A stretch of 64,000 nt of DNA from JACKCP01 sp034007295 (GCA_034007295.1 JAVERC010000006.1:1-64000); one strand, 5' to 3'. Positions 26,552 to 34,906 are shown, numbered from the stretch's first letter. Notes: generated from the letters alone by a model not told the origin. Made by a program: numbers and translations.

Positions 26552-26696
26552 TAGTTGCTGAACGAAAACGGCCTTTTTTGTCCATTTCAGCCTCATATTC
26601 AAATTTTAATCCTCAAAATATTCAATTATCCTAAAGGTTAAATTTTTCATATTGCTTGAAATGAACAAAAAAATTCTGGTTTTCGACCAATCACTA
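26552..26696 (+). repeat. Family A palindromic element, copy A2
   Basis: The copy starts TAGTTGCTGAACGAAAACGG and ends GGTTTTCGACCAATCACTA, so the outermost ~20 bases form an imperfect terminal inverted repeat. The inner stem uses AAGGTTAAA. Its last three bases coincide with the TAG stop of the DUF4405 gene on the other strand. Confidence 0.8.
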
Positions 26697-27284
26697 TTTA
26701 CCAATAATAATCTTGTAAAGATCACTTGGAGAAATTTTATTTGAAGAGGCAATATCTTGAAGAGTTTTTTTAATGTCTACATTTTTAATACCCTTTACTT
26801 CGAGATGCTTTTTTACATCATCAATATTTTTCCCTGCTTTTCTTGCAAGAGTTTCAATACTTGAAGCTTCTGCATTTTTATAAGGCATTTCCTCATATTT
26901 TTTCATCCATGACATTTTAAACTTGGTACTAAGATCAATAACACCTTTAAAAGGCTGGATATCATAGGCAGTTCCAACTGAAGAAACTGCAATTAAAATT
27001 AATGCTGCAATCATTTCCTTTGAAACAAATTTTGTTCCTGCATTTTTTATGTATTTTACAATCAGCTTAAAATTGTAAAACATATGAATAAAAAGAAAAA
27101 TAAAGAATACAAAGCCTATGACAATATGAAGAGCCCGCCACAAATTCCTGCTTATAAAAAGGAATTCCCAGCCTGCCCATTTTGAATAAAAGCCTGGAGG
27201 GGCTATGTAAAGAACAATTGTACTTAAAAGAACAATTAAAAATGACAATAAAAGAGTCAATGATGTAATTTTTTTAAAATTCAT
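26694..27284 (-). CDS. DUF4405-type membrane protein with C-terminal soluble tail
   Basis: A 196-residue protein with three hydrophobic segments (about residues 8-28, 50-70 and 88-105). His residues in the second segment (L-H-I-V-I-G-F and L-F-I-H-M-F) fit a cytochrome-b561-like bundle, as in the DUF4405 family. A soluble tail of about 80 residues follows, Lys-rich and with A-R-K-A-G-K-N-I-D-D-V. It lies 25 bases downstream of the TonB receptor on the same strand, so it may provide electrons or help import the receptor's ligand. Its stop codon touches element A2. Confidence 0.65.
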   Translation of the reverse strand: MNFKKITSLTLLLSFLIVLLSTIVLYIAPPGFYSKWAGWEFLFISRNLWRALHIVIGFVFFIFLFIHMFYNFKLIVKYIKNAGTKFVSKEMIAALILIAVSSVGTAYDIQPFKGVIDLSTKFKMSWMKKYEEMPYKNAEASSIETLARKAGKNIDDVKKHLEVKGIKNVDIKKTLQDIASSNKISPSDLYKIIIGK

Positions 27285-27309
27285 TTTTATTACCTGTAGT
27301 TAATAATGG

Positions 27310-29361
27310 TTAAAACCTGTAAGATGCCATAATTTTTACATCTCTTCCTGGTTCATGAACAATACCTGTTGAATCGCTTCCAAGGGATGTTTGATCGCAG
27401 TATTTTTTATCAAATATATTGTTTACAGCAAGGGAAAGGGAAAAACCTTCAATCAATGCATTTTCCCACTGGGCTTGAATATCATGGAGCATATAGCCGG
27501 CTCTTTCCATATCACCTTCTGCAACATCATCAAGTCTTTTTACAGCAGTCATTGTATAACCAAGAATAACAGAGTCTGTGATCTGAAAACGGTTGTCAAA
27601 GACAAATCTGTCTCCTGAGGGTGCTGCTTTTCTTCTTATGATTGATATTGGATTTCCGTCCTCATCTTCAGTATCTGTGCGAGTATAGCCCATGGTAGTT
27701 TCATATTTTCCAAATCCCCATTCAGCTCTCAGCTCAAAGCCTTTAGAAATAACTGTTTCAGGATTGTTCCAGATTTTTGAAACCGCTCCGCCTCCACCTC
27801 CAACTCTTTCTATTGTATTGTCAAGCTCTGTCCGAAAGAGGGACACTTCAATGTCGAAATGATCGTTTGGACTTATAAGGCCGTTTGCTGAGTATCTGAT
27901 ACCGCCTTCTTTCTGCTCTGATGTTTCGGGCTTAAAGGCTTTTCCATCGTTAAAGTTTGTTATTTCATCAATATTTGTCATCCAACCAACAGGAATTATT
28001 CCACTTCCCCTTACAGCTTCACCATAATTTGCAAACACTGTAAGCCCTTGAAGAAGCTCATAATCAAGACCGATATTTGGAGAAAATTCATCACCTTCAA
28101 AAGTATTTGGACCGTATTCTGCCTCAAAATCATCATAGCGGACTCCCATTGAAATTCCTAAAGGGCCAAGGCCGGCACGTTCCTGAACAAAAAAACCTAA
28201 ATTGTCTGATACATTTTCTATATTTTGACCATTTTTTACTCCAAAACTTCTTTTTCCTTCTCCTTTCTCCCTTAAATAATCTCCTCCTATTGTAAGGTTA
28301 TGAAAAATTATTCCAGTTTCAAAGCCAAAAGTATTTCTTAAATCACCGCCTGTCTGCCTGCTTTTATATTCTGAACCTGAGTCTTTATTTTTAAGTGCGT
28401 TATCAGCCAGATATGTATTGAATTTAAGATTTACAAGTCTTGTTGAAGGATCAAATCTATAGTCAAAAGTATAGGTATCTCTTTTTATTTCCTGGCTTAC
28501 AGGTTTGGAACCCTCTGGAGCATATCCAAAATCACTGCCTGCTCTACCCCATAGATAAAGTCCTTCACTTGTATTGTGTTCCGCACTCATCCTTAAATTG
28601 TGGCCTGCAATATCAAGCATGGAAAATTTTGCCATGTAATCACGGTCATCTGCTGCTGAATTAGGGACTTCTCCGCCTCCACCGATTCTATAATCTTCTG
28701 TGTCAGTTCCTGAAGCATGAACAAAAAAGCCCAAATTATCTGCTTGTCCGTAAAGTGTTGAACCTCCGTTCCATGATTCATCAGCACTTGCATAACCTGC
28801 ACGAAAGGTTGCACCAAATGACTTGTCAAAATCAAGAAGATCCTGTGCATCCACAGTTTCAAATTTTATGCTGCCCCCAAGTGCACCAGGCCCCTGATCA
28901 GCACCAGGCCCGGGATGTACGTCAATTTTTTTTAAGAGATAAGGCTCAATATTTCCTATTCCTCCCCTGTGCTGATGCATATTGGTATTTTGTTTTGCAC
29001 CATCAACAGTAATACTTAGGTTGCTTCCTTCTATTCCCCTCAAATAAATTCTCTGGGCGTTTCTTGCTCCGCCTCCCACATTAACAGAAGGCTCTGTTTT
29101 AAAAACATCAGACATATCAAGTGCTTGAGTTCTTTTCAAAACATCTGTAGGAATAATTCTAACCCCTGTTCCCTGCTTGTCTTTTACAGTCATAGTCTGC
29201 TTAAAAACTGTACTGCCTTTATCATCTTCTTTAATATCTGTTTTTTCAGACGAATAAGAATAACTTTCACAAAAGCCATTGGAAAAACTAAAAATAAGAA
29301 AAATTGAGGGTATAATCAAAAAACAAAAAAAATTAAAACCTTTCCTCATTAACAAACTCAC
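27310..29361 (-). CDS. TonB-dependent outer-membrane receptor (haem/metal type)
   Basis: A 683-residue receptor with a signal peptide and a plug domain (D-V-F-K-T-E-P-S-V-N-V-G-G-G then R-I-Y-L-R-G-I-E-G-S). The plug includes H-Q-H-R-G-G-I-G-N and P-G-A-L-G-G-S-I-K-F. A 22-strand barrel ending in the usual aromatic Phe follows. The GTG at 29361 is preferred because AAGGAGG lies eight bases upstream; an ATG four codons in is less well placed. The plug wording resembles haem or haemoglobin receptors. It is divergent from two exported small proteins and followed by a DUF4405 protein; the locus is probably for iron, haem or another metal. Confidence 0.85.
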   Translation of the reverse strand: MSLLMRKGFNFFCFLIIPSIFLIFSFSNGFCESYSYSSEKTDIKEDDKGSTVFKQTMTVKDKQGTGVRIIPTDVLKRTQALDMSDVFKTEPSVNVGGGARNAQRIYLRGIEGSNLSITVDGAKQNTNMHQHRGGIGNIEPYLLKKIDVHPGPGADQGPGALGGSIKFETVDAQDLLDFDKSFGATFRAGYASADESWNGGSTLYGQADNLGFFVHASGTDTEDYRIGGGGEVPNSAADDRDYMAKFSMLDIAGHNLRMSAEHNTSEGLYLWGRAGSDFGYAPEGSKPVSQEIKRDTYTFDYRFDPSTRLVNLKFNTYLADNALKNKDSGSEYKSRQTGGDLRNTFGFETGIIFHNLTIGGDYLREKGEGKRSFGVKNGQNIENVSDNLGFFVQERAGLGPLGISMGVRYDDFEAEYGPNTFEGDEFSPNIGLDYELLQGLTVFANYGEAVRGSGIIPVGWMTNIDEITNFNDGKAFKPETSEQKEGGIRYSANGLISPNDHFDIEVSLFRTELDNTIERVGGGGGAVSKIWNNPETVISKGFELRAEWGFGKYETTMGYTRTDTEDEDGNPISIIRRKAAPSGDRFVFDNRFQITDSVILGYTMTAVKRLDDVAEGDMERAGYMLHDIQAQWENALIEGFSLSLAVNNIFDKKYCDQTSLGSDSTGIVHEPGRDVKIMASYRF

Positions 29362-29509
29362 TTATAAACCTCCTTGTAAAAAATAATAATTATTAATTGT
29401 TCATTTTAAATTGAAACATTTTTTCTCCGTTTGCAGCCAAATAATTACCTTATTCAGCACAGCTTTAGAGTTAAAAGTAAATTAGAAATATTATTTTAAA
29501 TTAGGGTTG

Positions 29510-29551
29510 TCAAATAATATTATTGACATTAAATACAAATAAAATTACAAA
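29510..29551 (+). promoter_or_regulatory. Candidate promoter with overlapping operator for the exported-protein genes
   Basis: TTGACA at 29523-29528 is a perfect -35 hexamer; TACAAA after 17 bases is a weak -10. An AT-rich inverted repeat (TCAAATAAT / ATTATTGA, 29510-29525) overlaps the -35. A repressor bound there would block transcription of 29593 and could influence the divergent receptor gene. A Fur- or DtxR-like metal regulator is a guess. Confidence 0.35.
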
Positions 29552-29592
29552 ACCAGCTCAAATTGAAACTAAAAACAGAAAGGAAATAAAAA

Positions 29593-29910
29593 ATGAAAAA
29601 TATGCGGCGGAAATTGTGTTTTACGTTTTTTTTTATTTTTATGATTTCAAGTATTTCCTATGCTCACACATTGTTCATGAGTGTTGAAAACAATGATGAT
29701 GGAACGGCTGTAGTTACAGGAATATTTTCAGACGGATCAACATCAGCAGGGCTTGAATTCAGATTAGAAGATTCCAATGGAAAAATCCTTTTAAAAGATA
29801 AAATGGATCAATTTGGAGAATACACATTTAAAATCCCTGAGATGCCATATTTTGTGATTATAGATGGAGGTCCAGGGCATAATGTAAAGGAAAAAGGACC
29901 AAACAAATAA
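29593..29910 (+). CDS. Small exported protein, predicted N-terminal histidine
   Basis: A 105-residue protein with an N-terminal signal peptide (K-K/R-rich start, hydrophobic core, S-Y-A cleavage site). Cleavage would leave H-T-L-F-M-S-V-E-N at the mature N-terminus. The rest looks like a single beta-sandwich domain similar to the N-terminal part of NikM/CbiL-like or carboxypeptidase-regulatory domains, with G-G-P-G-H near the end. It is followed immediately by element A3 and then by a larger exported protein with the same N-terminal His feature. Metal binding in the periplasm is inferred. Confidence 0.65.
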   Translation: MKNMRRKLCFTFFFIFMISSISYAHTLFMSVENNDDGTAVVTGIFSDGSTSAGLEFRLEDSNGKILLKDKMDQFGEYTFKIPEMPYFVIIDGGPGHNVKEKGPNK

Positions 29911-29911
29911 A

Positions 29912-30055
29912 TAGCTGCTGAATGAGAACTGTCTTTTTTGTCCATTCTAAACTCAGATACAAAATTTAACCCTCAAAATACTAAAGGTATCCTAAATGTT
30001 AAATTTATCATCTTACTTTAACTGAACAAAAAAATTCTCGTTTTCTGCCAATCAC
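29912..30055 (+). repeat. Family A palindromic element, copy A3
   Basis: A complete copy beginning TAGCTGCTGAATGAGAACTG one base after the stop of the small exported-protein gene. It ends GTTTTCTGCCAATCAC, 23 bases before the next gene's start. The inner stem TTTAACCCT / TAAATGTTAAA is partly decayed. It therefore sits inside a probable two-gene transcript. Confidence 0.8.
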
Positions 30056-30078
30056 AAATTAAATTTAAAGGAGTTGAA

Positions 30079-30963
30079 ATGAAACGAATTCTATTTTCAA
30101 TAGTATTAACATTTTTTTTTGCATCAACAGCAATGAGTCATTCTTTATGGATAAATCTGCATGAATCCTATGCACATAATCCAGGCCATGCAATCTCTTC
30201 AATAGGATGGGGACACTCTGTGCCAATGGATGATTTTCTTGGTTCAAAGGCAGGCCTTATAGAAATTGAAAAATATGAAATCTTATCGCCTGACGGAACA
30301 ATTAGTTCTCTTGGAATTCCTGAAATAAAACCTTTGGAAAAAACAAAAACAAGCTCAGGAATCACAATTTCAAAAGGAGATCTTGCAGCCAGAAAAATAG
30401 GCCTTACAGACCTTTCACAAAAGGGAACATATCAGGTAACTGCGAGTTTAAAGTCAAAATTTTTTACAAGCTACATAGATAAAAACGGCAAAACAAAAAT
30501 GGTAACAAAGCCAATGGATGAAGTTAAGGATGCAAAAAGCTTTAATTTCAGCATAAAATACAAAAATGAGGCAAAATCCTATATGACAATAGATCGCTGG
30601 TCAGATCCAAAACCTTCTGGAAATGCCATTGAAATAAAACCTCTATCTGATTTTAGCAAACTTAAAGCAGGTGATCTTGCTGAATTTGAAATTACACTAA
30701 ATGGAAAAAGCCTAAGTTCCAGCAAGCAGGAACCAAACTATCTTTATGCAGCAAGCAATACTTATGGTGGCCCTGACAACTTCAGTCTGTGCTCAATGAT
30801 AAGAAACGGAAAGGCACAAATAAGAATACCGTCAGCCGGACAATGGCTAATCAGCGTTAATGTGAAAAAAAATGTGGATAAAGATAATGAACTTAAAGAG
30901 CTTTATGGAAAATGCCAGTCAATTTCCTATAACTCTTCCTTAAGTATAAATGTTAAACCTTAA
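30079..30963 (+). CDS. DUF4198-type exported protein, probable metal binding
   Basis: A 294-residue secreted protein: signal peptide to about A-M-S, then mature start H-S-L-W-I-N-L-H-E. The arrangement (N-terminal His, Y-A-H-N-P-G-H, a middle domain ending Y-M-T-I-D-R-W, then a second beta domain) matches DUF4198 proteins, periplasmic relatives of the nickel-uptake subunit NikM. AAAGGAG precedes the ATG. With the small protein upstream and the divergent TonB receptor it probably forms a metal-acquisition locus. The metal is unknown. Confidence 0.7.
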   Translation: MKRILFSIVLTFFFASTAMSHSLWINLHESYAHNPGHAISSIGWGHSVPMDDFLGSKAGLIEIEKYEILSPDGTISSLGIPEIKPLEKTKTSSGITISKGDLAARKIGLTDLSQKGTYQVTASLKSKFFTSYIDKNGKTKMVTKPMDEVKDAKSFNFSIKYKNEAKSYMTIDRWSDPKPSGNAIEIKPLSDFSKLKAGDLAEFEITLNGKSLSSSKQEPNYLYAASNTYGGPDNFSLCSMIRNGKAQIRIPSAGQWLISVNVKKNVDKDNELKELYGKCQSISYNSSLSINVKP

Positions 30964-30965
30964 AA

Positions 30966-30986
30966 CCCTGATTTTCGGCCAATCAC
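30966..30986 (+). repeat. Family A element, right-end fragment
   Basis: CCTGATTTTCGGCCAATCAC, three bases after the DUF4198 stop, matches the right terminus of the family A element. Nothing of the rest is present. Confidence 0.5.
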
Positions 30987-30991
30987 TTAAT

Positions 30992-31043
30992 AAATTGAGC
31001 GTTTCATTTTTTAGCATTACTTAAACCTGAAAACGCTCAATTT
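30992..31043. terminator. Hairpin between converging genes
   Basis: The stem AAATTGAGCGTTT / AAACGCTCAATTT has one bulge and a loop of about 22 bases, followed by T-rich sequence. It lies between the DUF4198 gene and lgt, which converge, so it can terminate both. Its arms resemble part of family B plus its CGCTCAATTT flank and may be a shortened B element. Confidence 0.6.
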
Positions 31044-31809
31044 AATTTTTTCTGAAAACAAGATAAAAACCGGCAAGTATAAAAGGAATGCTCAAAATCT
31101 GGCCTGTGCTCAAAAAAAAATCAAAATTGTATGAAGACTGAACAGATTTGAAAAACTCAAGAAAAATCCTGGCACTAAAAATCGTCACAAGAAAAATCCC
31201 AAAAAGGCTTCCGCTCTTTATATTTTTACCTCTGATTTTATATATAAATAAAAGCACAAGAAAAATAACAAAATATGAAAAAGCCTCATAAAGCTGAACC
31301 GGATGCCTTGGAATATTGTCATTTCTAATAAAAACAACTGCCCATGGAACCAATGTTTTTGTTCCGGCTATTTCTGAATTAAAAAAATTTCCTGTCCTGA
31401 TAAAAGCTCCTGCAAGTGCCGTTGGAATTGAAAGCCTGTCAACAAGCCAGAAAAAAGGCTCTTTGTTTTTTTTTGAATAAATATAAAGTGAAATTAAAGC
31501 ACCTAAACCGCCGCCATGACTTGCAAGCCCTCCCTCCCACACAGCAATAATTTTTAAGGGATTTGAAAGATAATATTGGGGATCATAAAAAAAACAGTGG
31601 AAAAGCCTTGCTCCCACAACAGTTCCGGCAACTATATAAATAAGCAGATTATCAAGATTTATATCTGACTTTTTTTCCAGTCTGCACATTTGTTCAAAAA
31701 GATAATACCCAGATATAAATGCCAGTGCAAAAAAAAGCCCGTACCACCTTATTTTAAGAAGTCCAAAATCAATAAGTATTGGATCTGTATTCCAGACAAA
31801 AAAATCCAT
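31042..31809 (-). CDS. lgt: Prolipoprotein diacylglyceryl transferase
   Basis: A 255-residue, seven-helix inner-membrane enzyme that transfers diacylglycerol from phosphatidylglycerol to the lipobox cysteine of prolipoproteins. The signatures are visible: I-R-W-Y-G-L-F near the N-terminus, G-G-L-A-S-H-G-G-G in the middle, I-R-T-G-N-F-F-N-S-E (the Lgt signature), and R-H-P-V-Q-L-Y-E. Length is normal. It is the last gene of a minus-strand run including pyrF. Several predicted lipoproteins in this window would be its substrates. Confidence 0.93.
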   Translation of the reverse strand: MDFFVWNTDPILIDFGLLKIRWYGLFFALAFISGYYLFEQMCRLEKKSDINLDNLLIYIVAGTVVGARLFHCFFYDPQYYLSNPLKIIAVWEGGLASHGGGLGALISLYIYSKKNKEPFFWLVDRLSIPTALAGAFIRTGNFFNSEIAGTKTLVPWAVVFIRNDNIPRHPVQLYEAFSYFVIFLVLLFIYKIRGKNIKSGSLFGIFLVTIFSARIFLEFFKSVQSSYNFDFFLSTGQILSIPFILAGFYLVFRKN

Positions 31810-31879
31810 AAATTAAAATGCCCTGTTAAATTTTCGAGCAGGATCAAATATAAATCTGCCAAAAAAATCTCTTCACCAT

Positions 31880-32185
31880 CTATTTATTTGACCACAAAGG
31901 ATCAGCACCAAATTTATTGAGCCACCATTCATCAAGAGTACAGTATTTCATCACATCTTCCTTTGAAAATGGAATTTTGTAATTCATAAAATACTCCATA
32001 ACAATTTTATGGGCTTCAATTATTTTCAATGTCATTTCATTGGCTTTTTCCTGATTTTTCATATTTTTATCAGGATGCCATTTATTTAAAAGATCGTGAT
32101 ATTTTTTTTCTACTTCCGGAATACTTGCACTTTCAAATAAACCCAAAAGCTTTCTTGCTTCTTCAATTTTTTCAAATGATGCCAC
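31880..32185 (-). CDS. Small J-domain protein
   Basis: A 101-residue protein consisting essentially of one DnaJ J-domain: helix II K-K-Y-H-D-L-L, the K-W-H-P-D-K loop (His37-Pro38-Asp39) and helix III with I-I-E-A-H-K. A short tail containing D-E-W-W-L-N-K-F follows. It lacks Gly/Phe and zinc regions, so it would act as a specialised DnaK co-chaperone. The start is GTG with GGTGAG upstream. It is three bases from the upstream methyltransferase gene in an operon with pyrF. Confidence 0.8.
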   Translation of the reverse strand: MASFEKIEEARKLLGLFESASIPEVEKKYHDLLNKWHPDKNMKNQEKANEMTLKIIEAHKIVMEYFMNYKIPFSKEDVMKYCTLDEWWLNKFGADPLWSNK

Positions 32186-32187
32186 TT

Positions 32188-32808
32188 TTACTCACCCTTT
32201 ATACCTTTAATTACTGCAAAACCGCCCTGGCCATAGCCTTTTTCAATTTTTTTCGGATTATCTTCAAATATTGCCTGATAAAATTCTATATCTTTAAATC
32301 CTGCAAGCAAAAGAAGTTCTTTAACCTCGTCCACTGAATAAAAAACTGCATCTTTATAAAATGGATTTTCATGTTTTTTTTCCCTATAGATTTTTCCCAT
32401 CCAGGAACCGTTGTCAACAAAGCCAAGCACAAAAGTTCCGCTTTTTTTTAAAACCCTTTTTATTTCTTTAAAAGCAAGAAGAATATCATCATAAAAGCAT
32501 ATTGTTGTAACAGCCAGTGCAAAATCAAAACAATTGTCTTTAAAGGGAATTTTTTCCCCTTTGGCACAAACAGTTTTGACTCCGTTTTCAATTGCTTTGT
32601 CAAACATTTCCTTTACAGGATCAATTCCATATTGAATTTTTAGTGGAATGGCAAATTTTCCTGTTCCAACTCCTGATTCAAAGCCTTTTCCTGATTTCGG
32701 GACAAATTTTTTTAAGGCCTCAAGCTCTGTCTCATAGAGCAAAGTGTTGTCTTCAAACCATTTGTCATATCTTTTGTAATTTTCCTTAAAAGCCTGTTCG
32801 CCTGCCAT
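32188..32808 (-). CDS. SAM-dependent methyltransferase (class I)
   Basis: A 206-residue Rossmann-fold methyltransferase. Motif I is F-E-S-G-V-G-T-G-K-F near residue 40, with D-F-A-L-A-V-T-T-I at the post-II position and an F-V-D-N-G-S stretch in the C-terminal half. The style resembles UbiE/type-11 enzymes. No substrate can be assigned. It is packed between pyrF (three-base gap) and the J-domain gene. Confidence 0.75.
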   Translation of the reverse strand: MAGEQAFKENYKRYDKWFEDNTLLYETELEALKKFVPKSGKGFESGVGTGKFAIPLKIQYGIDPVKEMFDKAIENGVKTVCAKGEKIPFKDNCFDFALAVTTICFYDDILLAFKEIKRVLKKSGTFVLGFVDNGSWMGKIYREKKHENPFYKDAVFYSVDEVKELLLLAGFKDIEFYQAIFEDNPKKIEKGYGQGGFAVIKGIKGE

Positions 32809-32811
32809 AAT

Positions 32812-33531
32812 TTACCCCTTTTCCTTTAATCCCCTTTCAATTTCTGAAGCTATTTTTTCTGCTTCAAGTACAGGATTTTGTGCATTTTTTATGGGTCTTC
32901 CAACAACAATATAATCTGCTCCGTTTCTTACCGCAGTATAAGGGTCTGAAGTCCTTGACTGATCGTCATTTAAGTTATGAGCCATTCTTATTCCAGGGGT
33001 TACAGCAAGAAAATTTCTGCCAAACTCTTTTTTTATAAAAGATGCTTCAAGCGGTGAACAAATAACTCCGCTGCACCCGCAGTCAAATGAAAGCAAAGCT
33101 CTTTTTTTTACAAGCTTTAAAGGACTTTCGTAATAAATTTCAGCCATTCCCTGCTCATTCAAATCCTTTTGTCCAAGGGAAGTAAGAACTGTTACTCCTA
33201 AAATATCAACTTTTCTGTCTGCTCCCTTAACTGCTGCTTCAAGTGTTTTTTGGTCATGTGAATGAACTGTAAGAAAACGAACATTAAAATCACGAACTAT
33301 TTCTACGCTTCTCTCAACAGTTTTTGGTATATCTAAAAGCTTTAAGTCAAGGAAAATTTCATTTTCAGTGTTTTTATTAATATAATCAAGAACAGTTTTT
33401 CCTTCTTTTATAAAAAGCTCTAAGCCTACCTTGAAAATCCCTATTTTATCCTTTAAAAGCTCAATAAAAGGCTTTGCATCTTCAAGAGATGGGAAATCAA
33501 GGGCAAATATAATTTTATTTTTTGAATCCAT
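32812..33531 (-). CDS. pyrF: Orotidine 5'-phosphate decarboxylase
   Basis: A 239-residue cytoplasmic enzyme that decarboxylates OMP to UMP, the last step of de novo pyrimidine synthesis. Conserved parts are visible: F-A-L-D-F-P-S (first Asp), F-K-V-G-L-E-L-F, the catalytic D-L-K-L-L-D-I-P-K-T, V-T-P-G-I-R and A-D-Y-I-V-V-G-R-P-I. Length fits the bacterial type. It is in a minus-strand operon with two methyltransferases and a J-domain protein. Confidence 0.93.
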   Translation of the reverse strand: MDSKNKIIFALDFPSLEDAKPFIELLKDKIGIFKVGLELFIKEGKTVLDYINKNTENEIFLDLKLLDIPKTVERSVEIVRDFNVRFLTVHSHDQKTLEAAVKGADRKVDILGVTVLTSLGQKDLNEQGMAEIYYESPLKLVKKRALLSFDCGCSGVICSPLEASFIKKEFGRNFLAVTPGIRMAHNLNDDQSRTSDPYTAVRNGADYIVVGRPIKNAQNPVLEAEKIASEIERGLKEKG

Positions 33532-33540
33532 AAATTCTCC

Positions 33541-34197
33541 TTAAAGGCAGTAAATCATAAGTTTTTCATTAATATTTTTCCATGACGGAATATTTAATTC
33601 ATGTATTAATTTATATTTTTCAATTTCCTTAAAAAAATTCTCATCTGCACTTGATAAAGGATCACCAATATAAATAAGGGTTTTTCCGCCTGAATTTTTA
33701 TATTTTACAAAGGCATTAAAAGCCATTTTTGAATCCGGCGGGGGCCAGCACAAAAAAAGACTGTAATTGCTATAAGCTGAAACTGTATTTTCATCTCCTT
33801 TTAAAACATTTACCCATGTATCGTCAAACCAGGGATTTTGAGACATAAAATCAAACGGGTCAGCTTCATCTGGAGAAAAAAGGTCAAAAACTTCAATTTC
33901 TGCATTTTGCTGCCGTAAACACCAGGCATAATAGCCTGTTCCTGAACCAAGTTCTATTATCGGGGAAAACTTTTTTATAATATCTGTTACAAAAGGAAAA
34001 GGAACTGAAAAGCAATATTTTGTAACAAGCTCATTCCTTGCTTCACGTAATTTTTTCCTTTTGTTCGTTTCATCTGATTTTGAAAAAACAATTTTTCTTA
34101 AATCCTCTAAATAAGGATTTTTTATGCCGGAAGTGTACTCATTTAAGTTGATTTTTATATAATCATATATGTCTTTAGGATAATTTTTAAATTCCAT
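33541..34197 (-). CDS. Putative methyltransferase-like protein
   Basis: A 218-residue protein with a Rossmann methyltransferase motif I, I-I-E-L-G-S-G-T-G-Y-Y-A-W, near residue 83, and acidic loop I-E-V-F-D-L-F after beta 2. L-F-L-C-W-P-P-P-D-S is where a motif IV N/D-P-P-Y would stand. This pattern recurs in uncharacterised bacterial proteins. Catalysis and substrate unknown. It is the first gene of the pyrF operon, so any promoter should lie between 34198 and 34312, shared divergently with the recombinase-like gene. Confidence 0.6.
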   Translation of the reverse strand: MEFKNYPKDIYDYIKINLNEYTSGIKNPYLEDLRKIVFSKSDETNKRKKLREARNELVTKYCFSVPFPFVTDIIKKFSPIIELGSGTGYYAWCLRQQNAEIEVFDLFSPDEADPFDFMSQNPWFDDTWVNVLKGDENTVSAYSNYSLFLCWPPPDSKMAFNAFVKYKNSGGKTLIYIGDPLSSADENFFKEIEKYKLIHELNIPSWKNINEKLMIYCL

Positions 34198-34253
34198 TTT
34201 TATAAAACCTAATTAAAAAAAATTTTTTAAACCCAATCTTTTTTACTTGATTT

Positions 34254-34292
34254 TTGCTAAGTTTTTAGCATATTCTTAACAAAACTTAGCAA
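34254..34292. promoter_or_regulatory. 12 bp perfect inverted repeat upstream of the recombinase-like gene
   Basis: TTGCTAAGTTTT and AAAACTTAGCAA are perfectly complementary and 15 bases apart, with a further TTAGC inside the left half. The repeat lies 20 bases before the start of the recombinase-like gene and in the divergent gap with the pyrF operon. It could be that protein's operator or a recombination core. Confidence 0.5.
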
Positions 34293-34312
34293 CTTTAACA
34301 TGCGGAGGGTCT

Positions 34313-34906
34313 ATGACAGAACAGGAAAACAACACAGCTCAGGGAGAGCAGGCAGAGTCACAAAAGTCAGAACCTATAAGAAGCACAAAAGACATAATGG
34401 AAATAAAAAAACTTCTTATAGACAACCCAAGAAACTCTACCTTGTTCACCCTTGGAATCAACACCACGCTTATGCCTAACGAGCTTTTACACCTTAAAGT
34501 TCATCAGGTAAAAAATATTGCAGAAAATTCTATTTTTACACTGACTTCAGAGTCAGGAAAACCAAAAGACATAACCTTAAACCGCATTGCTTTCAGATCC
34601 ATCAAAGGTCTTCTTGAGTCTGAAGAATATGACGATGATGACTTTCTTTTCAAGTCACAGCGGGGCAAACTAATAGTTCCTTCCCTTCACAGACTTGTAA
34701 ACAAATGGTGCGATGTTATTGGGCTAAGTGGAAATTACGGCTCACACACCTTAAGAAAAACCTGGGGATACCACCAGTATCACACATTTGGCACAGATAT
34801 TTCCCAGCTTGTAAAAGCCTTTAACCACAGTTCCCAAAAACAGACCAGGGAATATTTATGCCTTGAAGAAGAAAACAATTTCAACTTTTATCTTCACGAA
34901 CTCTAA
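34313..34906 (+). CDS. Degenerate tyrosine recombinase/integrase-like protein
   Basis: A 197-residue protein comprising only the C-terminal catalytic fold of tyrosine recombinases. Box II is G-S-H-T-L-R-K-T (His145, Arg148), the later His172 is in N-H-S-S-Q, and the nucleophile is Tyr181 in T-R-E-Y-L. The first catalytic Arg, normally in T-G-L-R-x-x-E-L, is missing: the matching stretch is T-T-L-M-P-N-E-L. The N-terminal core-binding domain is absent, replaced by about 25 polar residues. It may be a DNA-binding accessory protein rather than an active integrase. A GGAGGG site precedes ATG. No att duplication was seen nearby. Confidence 0.7.
   Translation: MTEQENNTAQGEQAESQKSEPIRSTKDIMEIKKLLIDNPRNSTLFTLGINTTLMPNELLHLKVHQVKNIAENSIFTLTSESGKPKDITLNRIAFRSIKGLLESEEYDDDDFLFKSQRGKLIVPSLHRLVNKWCDVIGLSGNYGSHTLRKTWGYHQYHTFGTDISQLVKAFNHSSQKQTREYLCLEEENNFNFYLHEL

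Noticed and set aside
29362..29592. Cobalamin or other riboswitch upstream of the TonB receptor
   Set aside because: The leader is too short and AT-rich, and no conserved riboswitch core was seen.
34313..34906. Mobile island bounded by this integrase-like gene
   Set aside because: No tRNA, no direct-repeat attachment sites and no phage or plasmid genes nearby. Neighbours are housekeeping and regulatory genes.
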